Source: Alitta virens (lineage: Eukaryota; Annelida; Polychaeta; Phyllodocida; Nereididae). Taken from it: a DNA stretch of 64,000 nucleotides. This document shows, piece after piece, positions 43,776 through 55,582 of this stretch. The stretch's first letter is position 1, and every line of letters begins with the position of its first letter. Under the pieces are notes generated by a model that was given only the letters and a program-made list of their open reading frames with translations, searched no databases and was not told the DNA's origin. Position numbers and translations under genes: made by a program. The stretch covers positions 59,745,829 to 59,809,828 of the forward strand of contig OW028573.1 in the NCBI GenBank assembly GCA_932294295.1, in the 5' to 3' direction.

Positions 43776-45699
43776 ATGTCTGCCAAGGTATTGCGTTGTT
43801 TAGTCACTTATTTTCGTTTAAATATGGTTATTTATTGTTTTTGTTTCTTAAATTTCTTCCACGTCTATCTGCATGTTATAAGGATGCCTTGTTCACATCG
43901 TGAACGGACTGAATTTGTTGAAAGTTGCTCAGAAAAGCTCAGAAATGATAGCCCATTTTTGCGTTTAATGATTCATTCCCCCTAAGCTAGTAGTACTTTT
44001 GAATAATTTTTATTTTTTTAAAGAAAAAAGAGGTGTATTTGCTATGAATAATACACAGTTGCATTCAACACTATACGTTTAAATGAAAGATGGTTTAGAA
44101 TCTAATTTTTGAAAACACCACCTCACCTGTTGTTACTTGCAGGCTGCTGAGGCTGTACCTGGTCCCAGTGGTTCTACTATGGACACGAAAAAGGACAAGT
44201 TAGCTCGTTTACGTGAGCTTCAAATGAAGCGGGTGAGTGCAAAATTATGTTAAGGTACAAAGTCAGTAAGTTTTTTTATCAGTTACTGTGAAAATATATG
44301 AGAGAATTCAGATTTATTTGGTTATTATGTTGTTCCAGAATGAAGCTAGAAAGTTAAACCATCAAGAAGTTGTAGAAGAAGACCGGAGGAATAAATTACC
44401 AGAAAACTTTGAGGCAAAGAGAAGAAGACTGGAATGGGAAGAAGAGGAGGAGGAGAGGAGGAAGGTAATCATATGTCATAAAAATGTTAAAAAAGAAAAG
44501 GCACTTTCCGGCTCCTGTTGTTATACTTTGCCATGAATATGGTCATGAGATGTATGCTTTGCATTTGTAGGAGTGTGAGGCCAAAGGTGAAGACTATGAC
44601 AGGGTGAAACTTCTCAATATCAGTGCATCCGATGCAGAGAAATGGGAACGAGCAAAACAGCGCAAGAAGAATCCTGATCAAGGATTTGCTGGTAAGGGAT
44701 ATGACTTGCGAAATCTACCAGAATCGCTGGATCAAACAGTCAAAGCTGCCTTAATGGCCACCTGTAACTTAAGAATGGTCACCTGCTGTAAACAGCCACT
44801 TCTAACTTCCTCAGACTGTATAATTATGAATTGTTTTACCCCTCTTGCAACTCATCTAAATTGCCTGATTAATCTATCCCTTGGTGATTGTTAAACACAA
44901 AGTTTGACTGTACATGCCTTAATTACGATAAAGTTCCATCTGTCTCTATCCAGCGATTCAAACTGCATTACTTGTTGCTTTACGTAATATTGTGTCAATG
45001 AGTAATATGTTTTCTTGCAGACTATGAACAAGCTACCTACCGCCAATACCAGAGACTGACAAAACAGATGAAGTCAGATATGGGCCAGTATGAGCGAGAA
45101 AAGGAGAAAATGTATGTATTATTTTGGTTAATTAATATTGACAGTCCGCATTATTACATGTAACCGGCTTACAGTTTTAAGCTTTGTATATTTGAATGAT
45201 CCCTCCAGACTTTTGTTGTTTGTCAATCACAGGAATGACGGTGTGAAATGTTTGATTTCAGGGGAGAGGCCTTTTATCCAACATTGAACACTTTAGGAGT
45301 TGGAGAACATAAAGATTCCAAAGAGGCTGTTGACAGAATGGTTGATGACTTAGAGAAGCAGTAAGTATTGCCTGTCAATATAAGAATAACATGTAATGGT
45401 TTTAATGGCAATGCAGTTCTATGTTCTATCATTATCATTTGTGTGACACACTCAGTGTCAGAAATGTGGATGGTTTTTAAATTATTATATATAAATTACA
45501 TCTTCTCATGTAATTAATTTTTTATTTCACTAGAATTGAAAAGAGGTCCAAGTACAGCAGGCGAAGGGTACATGATGAGGAGAAGGACATTGACTTCATC
45601 AACGAGAGAAATATGAAGTTCAACAAAAAACTGGAGAGATTTTATGGCAAATACACTGCAGAAATCAAGCAGAATTTGGAAAGAGGAACTGCTGTATAG
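43776..45699 (+). CDS. SYF2: Pre-mRNA splicing factor SYF2 (7 exons)
   Basis: SYF2 (also p29/CCNDBP1-interactor) is a small coiled-coil subunit of the Prp19-associated part of the activated spliceosome, acting in the nucleus. Exons: 43776-43787 (only MSAK), 44143-44232, 44339-44464, 44571-44691, 45021-45111, 45262-45360, 45534-45699. Total 705 nt, 234 residues (human 243). Family landmarks are [86 protein letters not shown] and the terminal ERGTAV. The protein is highly charged and mostly helical, as expected. The first exon is a 12-base coding micro-exon behind a splice donor GTATTG. The gene is downstream of DHX33 on the same strand and converges on the acidic repeat gene. Confidence 0.95.
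44735..44912. mobile_element. Inverted-repeat element of the CAGTCAAA type in SYF2 intron 4
   Basis: The element starts AACAGTCAAAG and ends TTTGACTGTAC, with short inverted termini. The interior has GGCCACCTGTA and AACAGCCACTTCTA-like blocks. Related blocks occur at 38623-38660 (TACAGTCAAACTTGCAC, ATGGCTAGCC) and at 39438-39540 (AATGGCCACCTGTAT, CTCTAAACAGCTAC, GAACAGCCACAT). This points to a dispersed family with at least three partial copies in the window. It has no coding. Confidence 0.5.
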
Positions 45700-45828
45700 T
45701 TCAAATTGTTTGTCTTTGTGTGTAGCGTTTCAACTTCAGATCTGTAAATTGTCACTTTTAATGTTATAAATTTATTATTGGTGTATAAATTTGATTGACT
45801 ATCACACACTAGAGTTTGTATTTAATGT

Positions 45829-45834
45829 TTTATT
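45829..45834 (-). terminator. Poly(A) signal of the acidic repeat gene
   Basis: AATAAA on the minus strand, about 465 bases beyond the stop codon at 46297 and only about 130 bases from the SYF2 stop. The 3' untranslated regions of the two converging genes therefore nearly or actually overlap. Confidence 0.5.
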
Positions 45835-46296
45835 TGGCAAATAACAACAATAGAGAATCACTGACCTGTAACAATGTCATAAAGTCATACAGAAATGTTC
45901 ATACAAATGAAAGAAATGCAAACGTAACTGCTACTATATATGGAACATCTTGAGAGTGGTAATGAAGCATTAAGAGATCTACCGTAAGTTGACAGTTATA
46001 GCATACACACTATTCAGCCACTGCATACAACTGTTAGAACTGAAGGCAATGAGTAATGATACTGTACTATACAATCTTAATCTGTACATTTATACATGTA
46101 TACATATATTTCTTACTTTACCATGGCTAGCCAGTATCATATTTTACTTCAAATATGATAGTTGGTGGGCAGAAGAATTCCATTGTTTGATTTTAATGGT
46201 AAATATCCATGAAAGTTTTTAGTTGATAAAACATTATAACCACATACTCATGTCTTTGTTTTGAATCCCATTATAACATAGAAATAACTGCACAAG

Positions 46297-49020
46297 TTAA
46301 TATTTCCTTGATGCCAGAGCTCTGCAATATTTATTTGGATAATCTGGTAGAGTCCGTTGTTTGAGGAGGTAGATTTCCACATCCATTCGCATAAATTCTG
46401 TGCGGATGTTGTTCAGATAATGGAACAATCTTTGTTGGCTATCGACAAGTGATCTGCATTGGAGTTGGCGCGAACTTAATCCTTCAAGGGGTGCTGGCCT
46501 GTGACCATAAGTTTTTACAGCTTCCTCTGCAGGTGGTTTCTTCTCCTCTGGTGCTGCTGCGGCCTCTGCAGCTTTTGCTGGAACCTCGGATGCAGTTGGT
46601 TGCTCTGCTGCTGGTGCTGGTTCAGCTGCCTCTTGCTGCTTTGCTGCAGCTTTTTCCTCATCCGTGAACAATTTTTTGAGTTGCTTATACGCTCCCTTCT
46701 CTTCCTCTGGCTGAGATTCTACAATAGGTACAGCCATTTCCACTACCTGAGCCTCTTCTGCAGTTACTACTTCTTCCACAGGCTTGGCTTCCTCAGCTGG
46801 TTTGACCTCTTCAACAGGCTTAGCTTCCTCAGCCGGTTTGGCCTCTTCGTTTGGTTTGGCTTCCTCAGTGGGTTTAGGTTCTTCGCTTGGTTTGGCTTCC
46901 TCTGCTGGTTTGGCCTCTTCGCTTGGTTTGGCTTCCTCTGCTGGCTTGGCCTCTTCACTTGGCTTAGCCTCCTCAGCTGGTTTGGCCTCTTCGCTTGGTT
47001 TAGTTTCCTCAGCTGGTTTGGCCTCTTCGCTTGGCTTAGCTTCCTCAGCTGGTTTGGCCTCTTTGCTTGGCTTAGTTTCCTCAGCTGGTTTGGCCTCTTC
47101 GCTTGGCTTAGCTTCCTCATCTGGTTTGGCCTCTTTGCTTGGCTTAGCTTCCTCAGTGGGTTTGGCTTCTTCACTTGGCTTGGCTTCCTCAGCCGGTTTG
47201 GCCTCTTCATTTGGCTTAGCTTCCTCTGCTGGTTTGGCTTCTTCAGGCTTAAGCTCTTCAGCTGGTTTTGCTTCCTCAGCAGGTTTTGCTTCTTCGACTG
47301 GTTTGGCTGCTTCAGATTTGGAGGCACTTTTTGACTCTGAAGCAGTTTCTGAAACTGATTCTGAAGCTGAGCTAGGGGCAGATTCTGATACAGAAGATGG
47401 CTTTGATTCAGCATCTGGCTTGTCTGCACTTGTTGTTTCCTTCGGTGATGGCTCCTCAGGTTTGGGAGCTGCCTCAGCAGGTTTGGCCTCTTCAGCCTTA
47501 ACTTCTGCAGGTTTGGATTCTTCTGTTTGAGCTTCAGTTTTGGGTTCCTCTGTTGGAGCCTCCTCAGCTTTAGGTGCCTCTGCTGGAGCTTCCTCATTCT
47601 TTGGTGCCTCTGCTGGAGCCTCCTGAGCTTTTTGTTCTTCAGCTGCAACCTCCTCAGCTTTAGGTGCCTCTGCTGGAGCTTCTTCAGCTTTGGGCTTCTC
47701 TGCTGGAGCCTCTTCAGCTTTAGGTGTCTCTGCTGGAACCTCTTCAGCTTTGGGCTCCACTGTTGGAGTCTCCTCAGCTTTAGGTGCCTCTGCTGGAACT
47801 TCTTCAGCTTTAGGAGCCTCTGCTGGAGCATCTTCAGCTTTTGGCTCCTCTGCTGGAGCCTCATCAGCTTTAGATGTCTCTGCTGGAACCTCCTCAGCTT
47901 TAGGTGCCTCTGCTGGTGCCTCTTCCGCTTTAGGTTCTTCAGCTGGAGCCTCCTCAGCTTTAGGTACCTCTGCTGGAGCCTCCTCAGGTTTTGGTTCTTC
48001 AGCTGGAGCTTCCTCAGCTTTTGGTTCTTCAACTGGAGCTTCCTCAGCTTTAGGTGCCTCGGTTGGGGCCTCCTCAGGTTTCACCTCTTCTGCTGGAGCC
48101 TCCTCAGGTTTAGCCTCTTCTGTTGGAGCCTCTTCAGCTTTGGGCTCTTCTGGTTTAGCAGCTTCAGCTTTGGCCTCTTCCGTTTTTTCGACAGGTTCTT
48201 CAACAGCTTCCGTTGGCTTGGCATCGGTATCATCTGATTTTGTTGCATCTTTGGCCTCTTCTTTTGACTTCACTTCAGAGGCAGATGTAGCCTCTGAAGC
48301 AGACTCTGACACTGCAGTACTAGATTCCTCAGCAGTAGATGTTTCAGAAACGTCACCAGCCTGGGAAGTATCTTTTGCCTCAGACTTAGGCTCTTCCTCT
48401 GCAGGTTTTTCTGTTGGTGCTGCTGCAGTGTCCGAAACAGGTTCAGCAGCTACAGGGGCCTCCTCAGCCGCCTTGGGGGCTTCTTCAGCAGCCTTTGGAG
48501 CATCTTCAGCAGGTTTTTCCTCTCCTTCAGTTTTAGATTCTGATGCTGAAGCTTCTTCAGTTGTAGATGCTGCTGTAGATGTATCAGCTGCTGTGGATGT
48601 ATCAGCTGCTGTGGATGTGTCAGCTGCTGTGGATGTGTCAGCTGCTGAAGTTTCTGCTTTCTCACTCTTGTCTTCAGTTTTTTCACTTTTATCCTCAGCT
48701 TTTTCTTCTACTTTTTCACTCTTTTCCTCTGCAGCTTCGCCCTTTTCCTCAGTTTTTACCTCAGCTGCCTCAGTCTTTTCCTCAGCTTTCTCACTTTTCT
48801 CTTCGGTTTTGGAGGCTGTGGCTTCAGACACAGAAGCAGAAGCAGAATCCGAGGAAGATTCTGATGCTGAGGTCGATTCTGATACAGATTCTGACTCGCT
48901 TGCCTCCATTGCTGCTGAAGTTGTGTCCTCCTCTTCTACCTTAGCTTCCACTGCACTTTTCTGCTCCTCCGCCATCGTTTTCCTCTCTTCGAAAGAAGTT
49001 TCAGGGGAGGTGGGATTGCT
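46297..49020 (-). CDS. Glu/Ala/Pro/Lys repeat protein with unique C-terminus
   Basis: A single large exon: splice acceptor at 49021-49022, start codon at 48975, stop at 46297, 892 residues. I do not recognise the family. Residues 1-260 are acidic, Ser/Lys-rich, with four perfect ADTSTA hexapeptides near residue 105-135. About 265-478 is a decapeptide array of the PKAEEAPAEA type (some 20 units). About 558-741 is a hexapeptide array (EEAKPA/EEAKPS, some 30 units). The repeat-free tail (about 790-892) includes QLKKLFTDEEKAAAKQQ and then YGHRPAPLEGL, RSLVDSQQRLFHYLNNIRTE and FMRMDVEIYLLKQRTLP. The composition resembles neurofilament-H or microtubule-associated tails but no rod domain is present. 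Only the tail looks foldable (helical) and might define a family. An untranslated exon lies upstream. Codon-level repeats leave several other frames open, but these look like by-products. Confidence 0.8.
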   Translation of the reverse strand, partial: SNPTSPETSFEERKTMAEEQKSAVEAKVEEEDTTSAAMEASESESVSESTSASESSSDSASASVSEATASKTEEKSEKAEEKTEAAEVKTEEKGEAAEEKSEKVEEKAEDKSEKTEDKSEKAETSAADTSTAADTSTAADTSTAADTSTAASTTEEASASESKTEGEEKPAEDAPKAAEEAPKAAEEAPVAAEPVSDTAAAPTEKPAEEEPKSEAKDTSQAGDVSETSTAEESSTAVSESASEATSASEVKSKEEAKDATKSDDTDAKPTEAVEEPVEKTEEAKAEAAKPEEPKAEEAPTEEAKPEEAPAEEVKPEEAPTEAPKAEEAPVEEPKAEEAPAEEPKPEEAPAEVPKAEEAPAEEPKAEEAPAEAPKAEEVPAETSKADEAPAEEPKAEDAPAEAPKAEEVPAEAPKAEETPTVEPKAEEVPAETPKAEEAPAEKPKAEEAPAEAPKAEEVAAEEQKAQEAPAEAPKNEEAPAEAPKAEEAPTEEPKTEAQTEESKPAEVKAEEAKPAEAAPKPEEPSPKETTSADKPDAESKPSSVSESAPSSASESVSETASESKSASKSEAAKPVEEAKPAEEAKPAEELKPEEAKPAEEAKPNEEAKPAEEAKPSEEAKPTEEAKPSKEAKPDEEAKPSEEAKPAEETKPSKEAKPAEEAKPSEEAKPAEETKPSEEAKPAEEAKPSEEAKPAEEAKPSEEAKPAEEAKPSEEPKPTEEAKPNEEAKPAEEAKPVEEVKPAEEAKPVEEVVTAEEAQVVEMAVPIVESQPEEEKGAYKQLKKLFTDEEKAAAKQQEAAEPAPAAEQPTASEVPAKAAEAAAAPEEKKPPAEEAVKTYGHRPAPLEGLSSRQLQCRSLVDSQQRLFHYLNNIRTEFMRMDVEIYLLKQRTLPDYPNKYCRALASRKY

Positions 49021-49022
49021 CT

Positions 49023-52000
49023 GAAAGAAAAACAAGACAGGGCAATCAGTATTTGAGATACACATTTATCGTTAATTTTCTATTTGCTATAGAGGTATTG
49101 TTGCATGCCTTCTGTCGCATGGATAGATATACATAGGTCTAGAAAGTCCACATTTCTGATCACCAAGAAAAAAGTTTCCCATGTATGCAAAACTTTCTTT
49201 GAACTGATTTTTTGTCTTGTGGAACTGGTATCCTGTGTCGGTTATTCTCACAGGAGGAATCATTAGACGTGAGAGGGATCAGCATATCACACTTATAGCG
49301 TATTAAAATGAGAGTGTTTTGTTGCAATGCCTAATGTAATCCTTTAAGTATATGTATTATGTAATGATAATTGATACAGTGAACTCACATTTTATAGGCA
49401 AGCCAAACACTTCACCTGTGAAGTATTAACAGTAGCCCAAAAGAACCTGCTAGACCTTGCCTCTTGCTGTGAGTCCTCATGCATTATGAGCTAGTGTAAA
49501 GCTAACAATGATTATATATTGCTCAGTGACATTTGTAGTTACATCTATGCTGGTATATCGCCTTTCCATTGTGGTAGTTTTTGTAACATATGCTGATAAA
49601 CATTGTAACTCTCAGTTTCCCCAGAATGTGACAAAGCTATGCCCAAGAGCAATCCACCTTATACACCCTAGTCTAGTGGTTGCTGCTGCCACCTACTGAT
49701 AAAGAACCACAGGGCACGTGACAAAATGGGAGAGTGCAGATGCTTAAGTCATTGCTTATATTAAGTTATTAAGTATATACTATCGTGAAATTTTCATGAG
49801 ATATTAAATGGAGGTTTTACATGGTACACCAAAAGGTTTCCATGGCCTCTTCAGTTTTAGGCTACACAACATTAAAAACTAGCAGTGAGCTAAAATTAAT
49901 GTTATCTTCAGTAGGAGAAGACCACTCCAGCCAAGTACATTTCCTGGGTGGAGAAGACCTGTAAACCTTTCCCTGTTGCTCGATACAGTTACTTGCCCAG
50001 CAGGGAGCTATGGGTGTCTGTATGCCACATTGCTATACATTACTCTGAGTGGGATGCTAGGTGTTGTGTGCTGTTATATAACAAGAGTTCAAGGCTGGTT
50101 GGTGATCATGGGGTGTAGGATGTTATTTATTTCAGGAGCATGGTAATCTCTGTGTCTGAGGGTCGTATCATGGTTGTAGATATGGAAACCTTCTGCTGGA
50201 TTTTAATTCACAAGGTTATGCGGAAGTGTTTCGCTAGCAAATATTCTTGAGGTAAATTGGGGTGGGACTGCTACAAAGAGCATAGAACTGCAGGAAGCAA
50301 AGGGCTGGAGATATGATGGACAGTTGTCAAAAGCAGATAGATATATCAGTCGGCAGGGGGGAGCGCCTTGAGGAAAACCAGCGTCTCTGGATCTCACCGT
50401 GTTATAATAAGGGCCCAGCAGAGGGCAGGTCAGGTCACTGTGTTACAGCCACAACACCGCCTAGGTCCTTTTGCGAACATCCCACCAAACATGTACAAGG
50501 CTGATGGGCTTGTGTTTGTCACACAAACTAGGCTGCAAAACATGTCGTTGCATTGGTGCCCGCCTTTTCTTATATTGTTAATCTTGTCCATACAGTCCTA
50601 GTTTATAAGTATCTGCAAAGGCTGGATTCAGTTAACCATACGAAATAACTGAAATTATTTTGGTTAGTAGACAGGGATCTACTAAATAAAGTAGAGAGTC
50701 TACTCATCCCTTCAGAAAGCCAGTCGACAGATATTATAGCGAACAAGTTAAAGCCTACTTGGACGGACATAAAGTTCAAGGTAATTTATCAAAGGAGCTG
50801 AAGGCAAAGACCTTATACAAACCGTGACACTACAATGTATGGGGGTCTCTCTATTGGATATTTGAATCACGCCTGCCTAGGCCAGCGACTACATCTTGCA
50901 GGAATAATATTGACAAAGTTACTTTTGATGAATGGAAGAGAAGCTGCCTCCTAAACTACAATAGGTTGACGGTCAAGCAGGAGGCAGGATTGGCAGACAA
51001 TACCAAACTGATCACGCTTCAAGCCTGTCATCCCACCTAGTGTAATTTATTGTATTAATGGCTTCTCCCTCAGCATTACTGGCACTGGTCAGAGTTATGC
51101 TGGACTGACCACCTTGGCCATAGGTTATACAGCTTCCCGTGGTCAGTGGTCAGCTGAGGCCAACACTGGACATGTCATATTCTCTTTCCTCATCATGCTT
51201 CCATGAACAACAACAGTGGCTAGGGGAGAATGGGGCAAGCAGGGACACTGGGGTATATGTGGTCAGAAATAAGATCATGCAAGCCTCACTGTTTGTTGTG
51301 TCTGAGCCTGAAATAATCAGGTTTGTTATGTATGTAGAATCGTAGATGGGCCGCACTGATCCATATAAAATAACACTACAAGGTAAAATATAACGTGATA
51401 TTTATTACAATCATTAGTGATATGCAAGTTTATGACTGATAATATTTGGAAAACATTCAATTCTAGCAAACAGTATTGCACAGATTAGATTATGAGATCT
51501 GTAAGTCCAACAAAAATAGGTAAATTAAATTATTTAAACAACAAACGACTGTATATCAAGCTTTATTTGATTATCTACTGAATTGTGGCTGAAGTCTTCG
51601 AGCAATGAGAATAGATTGTGTTGTGCAACTCCAAGGTGATGCAATACATGCCTTGGCTGCATGGACCTCATCTTCCTCAATAGTACTAAGTTAGTAAGTC
51701 CAGATGCTAAAAAGTATTTTCATGACATTTTAAACGTTGATTTAGCTGCGATTTCAAATTATAATCTATGGTAGTGTGAAATAGTGTCAAACATATCACC
51801 AATGTTCATTACCGAAAGACCTGAAACTACTTGGAGGTGTGATAAACTTGAAAGTGGTGTGACAAACCACCGATTGCTGATAGGCGTTTAACAGTCATAT
51901 AGTCTTGCTGAGTTGGTGGTTATTACCAGAACCTCTATATTTCTAGGTTTGCTGGGGTGAAATATTAACCCAGATGTAGGTGGCTAGCATGAGGCCTGTT

Positions 52001-53360
52001 CTATTGTTAGTGCATGCTACCCAATGGCTTGCACGTGGTGAACCTTGTCAAAGCTCTCTACAGTGGTCTCGTTACACTCTAGTTATATTTTTTTTGTGAG
52101 TTAATAGATACTGGATAGACATCTGTTCCATACTAACGTGAGTGTGAAAACCATTCAATCATTTGAAATATTTTCTTCCATGTTGAGTTGTAATGTAACA
52201 AAAACATAAAAAATTGAAGGGGTGACTGATGTGATCGATTCTGTTGCCAGGTAGTTGTTATAACATATATACATTCCTGCAAAATGTTTAGGTTAGACAG
52301 GTTAGTTATAAAGTAACATGTTGGTTAGTGGCAGGAGCTGGGTGTTAGTGGCTCTACAGGGCAGTTCTATGAGGTCAGTGAATGGTCTCCACCCTTTTTT
52401 CACTCCGCCTTACCTGTCCGAGAAGCACTGGAAAATATCCTGGTATTAAGCAGGGCGAAGATAAATGGCAGAGTTATTCCTTGACGAGCAGATTGTGCAA
52501 AGCCTAAGGTAGAAGAAATCAGAGGAATGAAGCCATGCAAAAGGAGATGGAACAGCCAAGGCGTTCTCCTCTCAGTAGCTCTGATGGCCAGAGAGACGAG
52601 CAAGGAAGGTGGCGCGCCGTTGCCCATTTAGAAACGGTATATATAGTCATAGTAGAATAAACAGAGCAATCTAGGGGCCCAGGGCGACTCCCTGTACAAC
52701 TCCTACGCCATGTTTCCATGGTTCTTATGCAAGCCGGACAATCTAAAGGATCACCTAGTGAAACTAATGCGATTACTGATACATTTAATAATTACCTTTC
52801 TTCTTACTGCTGTTATTTCTTAAGCTTATCTATAGGCCCTATGCTACTTGCTGTAGGTCCTGCTGGGCCCGCATATACATCACTAGGTTATAAAAATAGC
52901 CTGGACATTGTATGATACGGTGCAAACCCCCTTCTCCCTGGCCTATGTCTGATACTAGCATCTGAATCTTACATCTCCCGCAAATTATAAGCGACATTCT
53001 GTTCATATCATATAGCCCTTATAGCCCCTATGCATTTGGAAAACAGGTGCTGCAGCTTTGTTGGTTAGAGGATCAGGGCACAAATATCGCTGTTTTGTAC
53101 TGCATATACCTAAACAAACGTGGGATAAATTTGTCAGTTGACATTATCTCTGGTACTGTACTACTCGGAACAGTTGCATCTGACCGTTGAGTGTATAATA
53201 CACTCTAGAACCTCAATTTAAGATCACTTCGGTAATAAGACCATGTTCAACTAAAACCCTCATAAAACCAGCTTAATATATTGTACAGTGTACGGACCAT
53301 TTGACATCACCTGACTAATATGACCAGCTCTCTAGCTATTCACTTTGGAACAGTGGCTAT
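49023..53360. other. Upstream intergenic or intronic stretch, no supported gene
   Basis: No recognisable protein frame is present. The only gene-like signal is on the minus strand at 52414-52650. A TATATATA box (about 52638-52645) is followed by a 71-residue open frame (start 52625) that ends in a consensus donor CAG-GTAAGG at 52413. Joined to the acceptor at 49021, its frame closes after a few codons. If real it would be a 5' leader exon with an upstream frame, not a protein extension. Remaining sequence shows no clear repeats or RNA genes. Confidence 0.35.
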
Positions 53361-53374
53361 AACATAGATAGATA

Positions 53375-53668
53375 CATATGTGAAGTGCAGCCCTCTAGGG
53401 CAAGTTCTTGCCACTTTTGAGGGTTGATTGATGAGGTGAGAGAGAGAGGAGGAGTCCACCCATGTTACACATTTACCCCATGGATGGGATCTTTTACTTG
53501 CCTCAGTATAGACACTAAGTACAATGGACCGCCAATTTAACGTCTCATCCGAACGACATCCATCATGGAATGATGCTTATAAATGAAAGGTTGCTCGGGT
53601 CTGGGATTGACCAAGTCCTTCAGAGGAGCAGGTGAGCGTCTTACCTCTAGAACACCCAGCTGCTCATA
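53375..53668 (-). mobile_element. tRNA-derived SINE with conserved central domain
   Basis: Read on the minus strand, the head resembles a tRNA: A-box-like TAGAGGTAAGACGCTCACC and B-box-like GGTCAATCCC (53664 down to 53590). A central block follows, GGATGAGACGTTAAATTGG, then CGGTCC (around 53526-53555), then GTAAAAGATCCCAT (around 53482-53495). This arrangement is the hallmark of widespread SINE superfamilies whose central domain is shared among distant animals (V-domain-like). The 3' end runs into a short ATCT-type tail near 53362-53375. Domain order is seen directly. The superfamily name is my recollection of the consensus, not a search. Confidence 0.7.
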
Positions 53669-54540
53669 ACAGAGAGATTCTAGTGTATTAAGAAACAAAT
53701 CAAGCCCATTGCTCTAACCTAAGCAGCTTGAATGTAAAGGAAGAACCTTGGGGAAAATTCATGGGTTACAAGCACTGAGATCTGACAGTAGGGGATCAAG
53801 TACTCTCCTCGAAGTTTATATAAATTCTCAGACCCTGACTACTCCTTGGCACTCGTAAAATGTGATGTAAACTACATTTAATTACCAGCCCTCACTTTTT
53901 TTTGTGTTTTCTCGCTTCCTATCTCTTTTTTTGTTTTTCTCACTTTGATCGATAGTGTAAAACTGTAAATGACGTGATGATTGATATGCTGAACATTTTA
54001 TGAGTAGCAAGAAAAAAAACATGTTAAATGGCTTCATTAATAATTATAACAAGGTTTAATGAGAATGAGGAAGGTCAATTTAATTTTTTTCACGCCAGAA
54101 TACAGTTACTGATAATTACGTCATATCAGGTTTCACTTGAAAAAATACGCTTTTTAAAGGTTTTAGGGTATATGCTGTTGGAGAAGTATGTTTATTTGGA
54201 TCATAGTCAGATGGTACCTAAAAACTGGATCTGATGATGGTTTTCATCTCAGTGATCACCCGCTCTTAACTTTTTGTTGTGTATGTTTTCATGACACCAT
54301 GATTCATGAACTGCAAATTATGTCTGCTCCAAGGAACACACGTTTTTGTGCAGGCCAATATCATTACTGGAATGAGATTGTAAACAGAATGTAGATGGAT
54401 ATATTGGCATTTAATAAGTCTTTATTGCATGTTGATGTTTTTATGTTATGTTTACATAACATGTCAGTCATATAGTATATCAGTGATGTATAGGTTTATC
54501 TAGTTGTAAAAGGGGTATCTGCTATAGAGAATATAGCAGG

Positions 54541-54680
54541 TGGTGTTTAGTGGTTAAACAGGTTCAGATTGTAGCCTGTTCTGCTGAAGGTCCTGGGTTC
54601 GAAAACCAGCTGGGATACTCTTCATAGTCTCAATTTCACCTGCTAACAAGGCCCTGCTCATTAGGTAAATGTATAGCGCG
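54541..54680 (+). mobile_element. Degenerate tRNA-derived SINE head
   Basis: A-box-like TTAGTGGTTAAACAGG (54547-54562) and B-box-like GGTTCGAAAACC (54596-54607, one base longer than the GGTTCRANNCC consensus) have the spacing of an internal RNA polymerase III promoter. CTGAAGGTCCTGGGTTCGA is typical of a SINE head. No intact cloverleaf acceptor stem is apparent, so this is not called a tRNA gene. The body beyond 54680 is not recognisable. Confidence 0.45.
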
Positions 54681-55582
54681 AATTACCCCCAAACCTATCA
54701 TGTCATCATTACGTCTGTCGCTGGAAAGTTCGTCATGTGTAAGTTTCAGAAAAGCACAGCAATATAACACAGAATACAGAAACGTGGCTTCTGGCTTGTT
54801 ATTGGGATTCTCCTTGGCTTATGGCACAATGCATTTGCCCGAATAACGATTAATGTGATTACGCATCGTCAACATTCTCAGCACACCGTCACTGAGGGTA
54901 TTATTTATAATTATCTGTGCTATCAATGTCAGCATCACTTGTGGTCCATATACTCCTATGAAAAATGGGCAAAGAGAAGTGCCATGTAAGATAGATGCAA
55001 TGAAATATTCAAATATCGTCTCGATGATATGATGTATTCAATTAATATCTTAATTGCAATGTGCAATTAAATTGCAACGCTGAGAACATTAGTTATAAAA
55101 TTAAAACCCAGTGTTAGTAATGGTGTTACAATAGTGTATGTTGAATTCAAGATGCTTGATTCTCAATCTTTTACTGAATTTTAAGTATACCATTAGAAAA
55201 TTACTTATAACTGCAGTGAACTTCAACTGACAGTGCAGTGTTATTTGCAGACACGTAAGTGCAGTTTCTTGGGATGCTGCTTGAGTGATGTGGGTTGCAT
55301 CAGCTGCAGCGTCATCCCTCTGTGTGAGCATCGTGTTTACAAACGTTTCAGCCGTGCAAAGCAGCATCTGAGACACACAAGTGGTTGTGAGAATCTTTCT
55401 CTCTGTTGTGTCTTTTTTATCACTTCGTGGTGTTAGACACACAGCATTTCTAGTTTAACTTACAAATGAATATTCTTCACAAACATGCACAGTTACACCT
55501 CACAACTTGCATCGTGCTGAAGAGCACGTTCTTCCAGTACATTGCTCTTTTTTATAGCACACCCCAAAGTAGTCATAACTAT

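Noticed and set aside
46501..49024. Several long open frames on the plus strand and a second minus-strand frame (up to 444 codons) over the acidic repeat gene
   Set aside because: The repeat units are multiples of three with biased codons, so all frames stay open and yield monotonous SSALGASAG or LRRLQQR repeats. They lack unique sequence or splice support. Treated as shadows of the 892-residue protein.
54541..54612. tRNA gene
   Set aside because: A- and B-box-like sequences are present, but the B box has an extra base and no acceptor or anticodon stem can be drawn, so it is called a SINE head.
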